DNA from: Minisyncoccota bacterium
GTDB taxonomy: Bacteria > Patescibacteriota > Minisyncoccia > Phycocordibacterales > UBA2100
Length of the DNA stretch: 10,002 nt
Assembly (NCBI GenBank): GCA_020058565.1
Contig: JAGVDT010000054.1
Span: forward strand, 1 to 10,002
Direction of reading: 5' to 3'
Under the pieces are notes generated by a model, which worked only from the letters and a program-made list of their open reading frames with translations, was not told the DNA's origin and made no database searches. Below, piece by piece: positions 6,427 to 10,002 of the stretch. Each line of letters opens with the position of its first letter. The stretch's first letter is position 1. The position numbers and the translations under genes are program-made.

Positions 6427-6675
6427 ATGCATTCCAATACTTTTCGTCTCGTCATAGCCTCAGTGTCCAACACACAATTCGATGGCGCTGCAGTTTCCGC
6501 GACTATGCCCGGCTCAGCAGGTGAATTCACGCTCCTGGTCAATCACGAGCCTTTTGTATCCACTCTCAAGGCAGGGAAAATCACCATCAAAGAATCAGAC
6601 GGATCCCATAAGGAGTTTCCCATCACAGGAGGAGTTGTGGAATGCTCAGGCAGCCGCGCAGTAGTGCTGCTATAA
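6427..6675 (+). CDS. atpC: F1F0 ATP synthase subunit epsilon, N-terminal domain only
   Basis: Rotor-stalk subunit that couples gamma to the c-ring. The 82-aa product matches the N-terminal beta-sandwich: NTFRLVIASVSNTQFDGAAVSATMPGSAGEFTLLVNHEPFVSTLKAGKI is the usual sequence around the P-G-x-x-G-x-F-T-x-L-x-x-H motif, and ITGGVVECSGSRAVVLL closes the sandwich. Most bacterial epsilon subunits have 130-140 residues; the C-terminal pair of helices that inhibits ATP hydrolysis is wholly absent. The stop is a clean TAA and no continuation is visible downstream in another frame, so this looks like a natural short form, not a frameshift. It is the last gene of the operon and is followed at once by a terminator. 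Confidence 0.95.
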   Translation: MHSNTFRLVIASVSNTQFDGAAVSATMPGSAGEFTLLVNHEPFVSTLKAGKITIKESDGSHKEFPITGGVVECSGSRAVVLL

Positions 6676-6676
6676 T
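6668..6676 (+). promoter_or_regulatory. Extended -10 promoter of the RlpA-like gene
   Basis: TGCTATAAT is a perfect extended -10 box. Its TAA overlaps the atpC stop codon. It ends six bases before the GTG start at 6683, so transcription would begin at or next to the start codon and give a leaderless mRNA. It lies immediately upstream of, and partly defines, the terminator stem. Confidence 0.7.
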
Positions 6677-6679
6677 TTT

Positions 6680-6704
6680 GGGGTGAGCATTTCACCCCGT
6701 TTTT
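6680..6704 (+). terminator. Intrinsic terminator of the atp operon
   Basis: GGGGTGA (6680-6686) and TCACCCC (6692-6698) form a perfect 7-bp stem with the five-base loop GCATT, followed by G and five T (6700-6704). It begins five bases after the atpC stop. Unusually, the hairpin covers the first codons of the next gene, whose GTG start is at 6683. Confidence 0.85.
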
Positions 6705-7840
6705 CTCATTACGTCCCTTTCTCCCTTGTTACCCTTTTACCCCTTTTGATATTGCTTTTTTCTGCGCCCGTTTTTGCGATGACCTCTCAACAAGCGCAAG
6801 GTCCCGCCGAATGCGAAAAATCTTGTTTCCGATCTGCTGCTGGTCAATGCACTCAATACGGAGTAACGGCAAACCGAAATGGGGATGTCCAGTGCGCCGC
6901 AAACCGCATTGATGTGGTCACGTACACGCAGCTCTCGACATTTGGCTCTTCAGGGGGATGTATCGACCGAGAGGATAACAATCAATGCGCCTCGGGATCT
7001 TGCCTCGAATGGATGGGTACTCCAGTACTAGGCGTAGCGCATAGAACGTTTCCCTTTGGCACCCGAATAGAAGTTTGTTTAGCAAATACCAGTGATCCGC
7101 GAAATTGCAGGGTTGCTACAGTTGTTGAGCGAGGGCCAAGAGATTACATTGGATCAGTAACAGTAGATGCGCGTGTTGAGCTCGGTCGTTCACTTGGAAT
7201 GAATTGTAACGCGTCAGCATACGCAACATACAAAGTACTTTCCGTGCCAGGCATCGCCAGAACTGCTGAACCATCCGGACCGTCGGAGCTGAGTATTAGC
7301 CAAATTTTGGAGTTGCAGCGCAATGGCAGTGGTCAGACAGTTCCGGGCATTTCATATACAGCCGGCAATACTCCTTGGGGTTACGGATACATAGGAACGC
7401 CACCACCTATAGGATCCGCTGCTTACGGGCAACTTGGTACGGGAATTCCCGCAAACAACGTTGGATACCCGACCAATATAGGCTATCCGACCGGGGGCTC
7501 TACGGCAGGGAATGGCGGATCGGCTGGTGGCTCCGCATCCGTGCCGTACTATCCAAACACCAGTCAGCCAGTGCCGGGCGGCACGTCGGTTTTTAATCTC
7601 GTACTCTGGCCCAAAAGTGTTCAGCGCGGCGGGACGGTGACCGTAGTATGGACCTCAGTAAACATGGCCAAAGATTCCTGTCAGGTGCTTTTTGACGGCC
7701 AAGAGTTCGCTAAATCCAACGAAGGCTCTAAGCCATTTAGAACAGTCACCTCAGACCCAGGCACGATTTCTTTTACGCTGCGCTGCCAACACGCACAGGG
7801 GCAATACAAAGAACAGTCGGCTTCTGCCACAATCCAATGA
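6683..7840 (+). CDS. Secreted RlpA-like double-psi beta-barrel protein with Ig-like C-terminus
   Basis: A 385-aa exported protein. Residues 1-32 form a signal peptide: Arg6 and His9 in the n-region, hydrophobic core SLVTLLPLLILLF, and cleavage after APVFA. After a cysteine-rich segment (44-107) comes an RlpA-like double-psi barrel at about 112-187, with GVAHRTFPFGTRIEV (117-131), VVERGPRDY (147-155) and VDARVELGRSLGM (161-173); Asp162 matches the conserved acid. RlpA proteins bind or cleave peptidoglycan glycan strands; activity here is not proven. Residues 215-300 are a Gly/Pro/Tyr/Ser linker, and 304-384 look Ig-like (VVWTSVNMAKDSCQVLFDG, then SFTLRCQ), possibly a surface or wall-binding module. 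Many paired cysteines suggest disulfides. Start GTG 6683 is the only one giving a full signal peptide; later TTG codons would cut it. No Shine-Dalgarno is seen. Confidence 0.85.
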   Translation: MSISPRFSHYVPFSLVTLLPLLILLFSAPVFAMTSQQAQGPAECEKSCFRSAAGQCTQYGVTANRNGDVQCAANRIDVVTYTQLSTFGSSGGCIDREDNNQCASGSCLEWMGTPVLGVAHRTFPFGTRIEVCLANTSDPRNCRVATVVERGPRDYIGSVTVDARVELGRSLGMNCNASAYATYKVLSVPGIARTAEPSGPSELSISQILELQRNGSGQTVPGISYTAGNTPWGYGYIGTPPPIGSAAYGQLGTGIPANNVGYPTNIGYPTGGSTAGNGGSAGGSASVPYYPNTSQPVPGGTSVFNLVLWPKSVQRGGTVTVVWTSVNMAKDSCQVLFDGQEFAKSNEGSKPFRTVTSDPGTISFTLRCQHAQGQYKEQSASATIQ

Positions 7841-7860
7841 TTCTGTCCTGCCGACCCGGT

Positions 7861-7909
7861 CTTTTGGAGGTCAGACCTCCAAATATCTTTTGGAGGTCTG
7901 ACCTCCAAA
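7861..7909 (+). repeat. Twin 21-bp palindromes, reverse complements of each other
   Basis: Two palindromes lie at 7863-7883 and 7889-7909, centres 26 bases apart. Each has arms TTTGGAGGTC and GACCTCCAAA around one central base, A in the first and T in the second, so the two are exact reverse complements. With the preceding CT they also form a 23-bp direct repeat with one mismatch. As RNA each could form an 8-bp stem with a TCAGA or TCTGA loop; there is no T-run after either, so a normal terminator is unlikely. Each arm pair contains both GGAGG (Shine-Dalgarno-like) and CCTCC (anti-Shine-Dalgarno-like). They lie 10 bases before the RNHCP start codon. Confidence 0.85.
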
Positions 7910-7919
7910 CAGTACTCGT

Positions 7920-8219
7920 ATGAGTTTTAAGCGAACTGTCGAAGATTTTGTTTGCGAACACTGTCACAATTTCGTCACCGGTAGCGGCTACACTAACCAC
8001 TGCCCGAAGTGCCTCTGGAGCAAACACGTTGACGTCGATCCGGGGGACAGAGCGGCGAGTTGTGGTGGGATGATGGAACCGATCCGGGTAGAGGGAAGCA
8101 CTCCCAAATACCGTTTGATACAGAAATGCCAAAAATGCGGCATAGTCAGGCATATCACTGTTTCCGATCGAGACGAGCCTGCGGCGCTCCTTGCGCTAGT
8201 GCAAAAACAGGTGTCATAA
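7920..8219 (+). CDS. RNHCP-domain zinc-ribbon protein
   Basis: A 99-aa protein matching the RNHCP domain family. Cys12-x2-Cys15 begins a first zinc site, TNHCPKCLWSKHVD (25-38) is the name-giving motif (here Thr in place of Arg before NHCP) with Cys28 and Cys31, then PGDRAASCGGMMEPI (41-55) with Cys48, and a second knuckle Cys70-x2-Cys73. The function of this family is not established; the knuckles suggest a zinc-stabilised RNA- or protein-binding fold. It is cytosolic. The ATG is 10 bases after the second palindrome, with no usable Shine-Dalgarno at normal spacing (the GGAGG of the palindrome is 23 bases away). Its stop codon lies within the -10 box of the next gene. Confidence 0.9.
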   Translation: MSFKRTVEDFVCEHCHNFVTGSGYTNHCPKCLWSKHVDVDPGDRAASCGGMMEPIRVEGSTPKYRLIQKCQKCGIVRHITVSDRDEPAALLALVQKQVS

Positions 8220-8220
8220 T
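8212..8220 (+). promoter_or_regulatory. Extended -10 promoter of the four-helix membrane protein
   Basis: TGTCATAAT is an extended -10 box overlapping the RNHCP stop codon (8217-8219). It ends six bases before ATG 8227, the same spacing as at the RlpA-like gene, which supports ATG 8227 and a leaderless transcript instead of the GTG at 8221. Confidence 0.55.
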
Positions 8221-8226
8221 GTGCAT

Positions 8227-8826
8227 ATGGCTCGACGCAACGAGTTTGAGGTCCAAAAACAGATCATGGAGGATCTGGAGTCAGCCGACATAAGCGTTCC
8301 ATGGGTTTATCGGTGGTCTAGGATTTCCCACTACTATGGCGATTCGGCCCGACAGCTTTTTATTGCCGCTGCCCTGGTTATGCTCATTGCAGCGCCTTTT
8401 TATACCGACGATCTGCCCTCAGATCTGCCCTATATCGTTGTCGGTGTAATAGCGCTGGTTGTTGCAGCCGCTATTACAACTCCCTGGAAAAAAATGACCA
8501 TCGGGCTGGATGCGTTTGCCGCAGGCGTTGGACTCATTGTTTTTGAAGTGTGGGCGCTGCATGCGTATAACAACAACGAAATGCTGAAATTCGTTATTCG
8601 CGAAGTGCTCGCTGTAATTTTTCTATTTGCACTGTACCTCAGCGCGAAAACGCTGCGCGCTATGCTTTTGCACAGAATGGGTAAAACAGACACTCCTCGC
8701 GATTTCACCGCTGCCGGATCGTCTTCAGACAACGAGCAGTCGACTGACCAGATTAAATGGCGAGACGCGGTCCAAAATGCGCTGGACGAACGCAACGATC
8801 GCGAGAAGTTCGATTCTAACGACTAG
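8227..8826 (+). CDS. Four-helix integral membrane protein, unknown function
   Basis: A 199-aa protein that I do not recognise. A charged N-terminal region (1-40) is followed by four predicted membrane helices at about 43-59, 67-86, 92-113 and 124-145, and then a hydrophilic acidic C-terminal tail of about 50 residues (TAAGSSSDNEQSTDQ and a charged end). The loops are short. KTLRAMLLHR after helix four is positive, which puts the tail, and so also the N-terminus, in the cytoplasm. No conserved catalytic motif is seen. The start at ATG 8227 is favoured over GTG 8221 because of the -10 spacing. It begins eight bases after the RNHCP stop; the next gene begins 21 bases after its own stop. Confidence 0.8.
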   Translation: MARRNEFEVQKQIMEDLESADISVPWVYRWSRISHYYGDSARQLFIAAALVMLIAAPFYTDDLPSDLPYIVVGVIALVVAAAITTPWKKMTIGLDAFAAGVGLIVFEVWALHAYNNNEMLKFVIREVLAVIFLFALYLSAKTLRAMLLHRMGKTDTPRDFTAAGSSSDNEQSTDQIKWRDAVQNALDERNDREKFDSND

Positions 8827-8831
8827 TATGG

Positions 8832-8840
8832 TGATACAAT
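8832..8840 (+). promoter_or_regulatory. Extended -10 promoter of the oxidoreductase gene
   Basis: TGATACAAT is an extended -10 box ending seven bases before ATG 8848. As with the other three such boxes here, the mRNA would start at or next to the start codon. No Shine-Dalgarno is present in the intervening bases. Confidence 0.6.
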
Positions 8841-8847
8841 TTCGACA

Positions 8848-9474
8848 ATGACGTCGCGAAAAATATATCTTCTGCTCGGTCATCCTGACAAGAGCGGTTT
8901 TTCGGGCGAGATAGCCGACGCGTATGAAGCAGGCGCTCGTGAAGCAGGGCATACCGTAGTGCGCCAAAACATAGGCGAAATGCAGTTTGATCCAATACTT
9001 CACCATGGCTATCGAGCCATGCAGGAATTAGAGCCAGACCTAAAAGCTTTCCAACAGTATGTCACCGAGTCCGACCATTTTGTGATCGTTTACCCAGTTT
9101 GGTGGGTGGGTATGCCTGCATTACTCAAAGGCCTTTTTGACCGCGCATGGCTTCCCGGGTCAGCATTTCGCTACATGCGTATGCCACACACCATGATGCA
9201 TATCCCTGGCATGCCCACCGAAGGCGCTCGTACAATTTTCTGGCACCGGATGTATCGCGGAAAAACCGCGCGTATTTTTATGTCGAGCGGCACACATCCA
9301 CTCCTGGTGCGTTTTTTGCCTGGCAACGTAAACGCGCAGCTCAAATGGGGAATACTGTGGTTTGCGGGCTTTTCGGTACGCACCAGATGGTTTGGTCCAT
9401 CAGAAAATATTCCCGAAGCACGCAGGGCTCGCTGGCTCGCAGAGGTAAAAGAGCTCGGAAGAAGAGGCGCATAG
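8848..9474 (+). CDS. Flavodoxin-fold NAD(P)H-dependent oxidoreductase
   Basis: A 208-aa flavoprotein of the NAD(P)H quinone reductase type (NQO/KefF/MdaB-like), a cytosolic FMN or FAD enzyme that reduces quinones by two electrons. The first strand and phosphate-binding loop are KIYLLLGHPDKSGFSG (5-20); DHFVIVYPVWWVGMPALLKGLFDRAWLPGSAFRY (76-109) is the family's central block, with the P-x-W-W-x-x-x-P-A-x-L-K-G-x-x-D pattern; ARIFMSSGTHP (141-151) is the fourth strand and loop. Length is normal. Quinone detoxification is the usual role, though a KefF-like regulatory role is possible. It is preceded by an extended -10 box and followed by a strong terminator, so it may be its own transcription unit. 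Confidence 0.9.
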   Translation: MTSRKIYLLLGHPDKSGFSGEIADAYEAGAREAGHTVVRQNIGEMQFDPILHHGYRAMQELEPDLKAFQQYVTESDHFVIVYPVWWVGMPALLKGLFDRAWLPGSAFRYMRMPHTMMHIPGMPTEGARTIFWHRMYRGKTARIFMSSGTHPLLVRFLPGNVNAQLKWGILWFAGFSVRTRWFGPSENIPEARRARWLAEVKELGRRGA

Positions 9475-9490
9475 AATAACAAAAGACAGA

Positions 9491-9515
9491 GCGCCGCTTC
9501 CTGTGGAAGCGGCGC
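9491..9515. terminator. Bidirectional intrinsic terminator between convergent genes
   Basis: GCGCCGCTTCC (9491-9501) and GGAAGCGGCGC (9505-9515) form a perfect 11-bp GC-rich stem with a three-base loop, extended by an A-T pair. On the + strand it is followed by TTTC; on the - strand by a looser T-rich stretch containing TTTT. It lies 16 bases after the oxidoreductase stop and serves the convergent - strand gene too. Confidence 0.85.
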
Positions 9516-9528
9516 TTTCGACTGTTGT

Positions 9529-9547
9529 GAGCTTTTCAACAAAGCTC
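9529..9547. other. Second hairpin at the end of the - strand gene
   Basis: GAGCTTT (9529-9535) and AAAGCTC (9541-9547) form a 7-bp stem with a five-base loop. It touches the stop codon of the - strand gene (9547-9549) and precedes the stronger terminator in that direction. No T-run follows, so it may be a stabilising 3' hairpin and not a terminator itself. Confidence 0.5.
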
Positions 9548-9837
9548 TACGAGCGACCTCGCAATAGTTTTGGAAGCCGGCTGGCGGCCCACATTGCCCG
9601 GCCGACTGTACCGCAGATAGCGGCGACACACAGAACCGCTGTGCCAAACCCGAGGCTCGGATCAATAGTGCTCTTGTGGAGCATTATCCCTCCCGTCAGG
9701 ATAATCGGCACGGCGAGGGTCAGAACGATCGCGTCGTTCACAAAGCGATCGACGTGGCCCTCCGTCGCATTTTTCGGCTTCCACTTAATAGGTTTCTTTG
9801 GAGACCAATACGCTCCGCTCAACCCATTGAATTGCAT
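9547..9837 (-). CDS. Small two-helix membrane protein, unknown function
   Basis: A 96-aa protein on the - strand that I do not recognise. A basic, Pro/Lys/Trp-rich N-terminal region (WSPKKPIKWKPKN, 11-23) is followed by two predicted membrane helices at about 35-54 and 63-84, and a short basic tail (RLPKLLRGRS). Both ends would face the cytoplasm. Two ATGs are possible, at 9849 and 9837. I prefer 9837, because the bases between them contain GGAGGAG, an excellent Shine-Dalgarno ending three bases before the second ATG; this is the clearest ribosome binding site in the window. A strong promoter lies upstream. It is convergent with the oxidoreductase. Confidence 0.75.
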   Translation of the reverse strand: MQFNGLSGAYWSPKKPIKWKPKNATEGHVDRFVNDAIVLTLAVPIILTGGIMLHKSTIDPSLGFGTAVLCVAAICGTVGRAMWAASRLPKLLRGRS

Positions 9838-9867
9838 GTGCTCCTCCATAGCCCTCTGGGCTGAGAT

Positions 9868-9896
9868 AAAATACGACTTCGATTGGAATGTGTCAA
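9868..9896 (-). promoter_or_regulatory. Consensus -35/-10 promoter for the - strand gene
   Basis: Read on the - strand, TTGACA (9896-9891) is a perfect -35, followed by 17 bases and TATTTT (9873-9868) as -10. Transcription would start near 9861, leaving a leader of roughly 24 bases with a good Shine-Dalgarno. This is the only promoter in the window with a clear -35, and it goes with the only gene with a clear ribosome binding site. Confidence 0.75.
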
Positions 9897-9936
9897 ATAA
9901 CTTTGGTAATGTGCAAGGACATATGGCGGTTTTCTC

Positions 9937-9942
9937 TAGAAT
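9937..9942 (+). promoter_or_regulatory. Possible -10 box before the last gene
   Basis: TAGAAT ends six bases before the ATG at 9949, the same spacing as the extended -10 boxes elsewhere in the window. It lacks the TG of those boxes and no -35 is evident, so support comes mainly from position. Confidence 0.4.
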
Positions 9943-9948
9943 GGAGAA

Positions 9949-10002
9949 ATGGCGATATGTATGGCAGAAACAATTAAGGAGGAGCGGTTGCGCTGGATAC
10001 GT
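9949..10002 (+). CDS. Start of an unidentified gene, cut by the window end
   Basis: An open frame from ATG 9949 (or ATG 9961 in the same frame) to the last base; an in-frame TAG at 9937 blocks any earlier start. Only 18 codons are visible, reading MAICMAETIKEERLRWIR, which is a charged helix-like N-terminus. That is too little for identification. ATG 9949 fits the six-base spacing to a TAGAAT box; ATG 9961 would need a longer leader. A second frame from ATG 9941 is also open to the end, so even the frame is not certain. Confidence 0.4.
   Translation, partial: MAICMAETIKEERLRWIR

Noticed and set aside
7861..7909. Twin palindromes as intrinsic terminators of the RlpA-like gene
   Set aside because: Neither hairpin is followed by a T-run, and the two copies are nearly identical with constant spacing, which suits operators or a repeat element better.
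8221..8226. GTG start at 8221 for the membrane protein
   Set aside because: It begins directly at the end of the -10 box, leaving no room for transcription to start before it; ATG 8227 has the spacing seen at the other genes.
9838..9849. ATG at 9849 as start of the - strand gene
   Set aside because: It consumes the GGAGGAG ribosome binding site that is well placed for ATG 9837. It cannot be fully excluded.
9949..10002. Calling the truncated last gene a transposase or integrase
   Set aside because: The charged N-terminus is faintly reminiscent of such proteins, but 18 codons give no reliable signature and no inverted terminal repeat is visible.

Overview
The window most likely comes from a Patescibacteria/CPR-type bacterium (Parcubacteria-like). 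This is inference from style, not a phylogenetic call. The signs are short intergenic gaps, few Shine-Dalgarno sequences, many small lineage-specific ORFs, an F1-ATPase operon broken up by unrelated genes, a secreted double-psi-barrel protein with an Ig-like tail, and an RNHCP zinc-ribbon protein.

Bases 1-6704 hold the downstream part of an F-type ATP synthase operon, all on the + strand. The order is atpA (5' end missing), a coiled-coil protein, an HD-domain phosphohydrolase, atpG, an unknown 128-aa protein, an RdgB-type XTP/dITP pyrophosphatase, a small basic antitoxin-like protein overlapping a PIN-domain toxin, atpD, and a very short atpC. A strong intrinsic terminator closes the operon. 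Four F1 genes (alpha, gamma, beta, epsilon) are therefore interleaved with six other genes, two of which are predicted nucleotide phosphohydrolases. atpA, atpG and atpD look rich in C-ending codons; the inserted genes look more mixed.

Three junctions of this operon, before rdgB, atpD and atpC, are filled by period-7 repeat arrays. A 4-base core is followed by 3 variable bases. At two junctions the array is a two-armed inverted repeat (ACAG-N3 facing CTGT-N3; GGGT-N3 facing ACCC-N3) in which cores keep pairing while the 3-base spacers do not. This is the most unusual signal in the window.

Bases 6683-9474 hold four further + strand genes: a secreted RlpA-like protein, an RNHCP zinc-ribbon protein, a four-helix membrane protein and a flavodoxin-fold NAD(P)H oxidoreductase. 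The RNHCP gene is preceded by two 21-bp palindromes that are exact reverse complements of each other. Three of these four genes, and the antitoxin gene, have an extended -10 box (TGn-TAtaAT type) ending only 6-8 bases before the start codon, which suggests leaderless mRNAs. The RlpA-like gene's promoter sits inside the operon terminator, so that operon readthrough would terminate while its own transcript would lack half of the hairpin.

Bases 9475-10002 contain a bidirectional terminator, a convergent small two-helix membrane protein on the - strand with a classic TTGACA-17-TATTTT promoter and a real Shine-Dalgarno, and the first codons of an unidentified + strand gene cut off by the window end.
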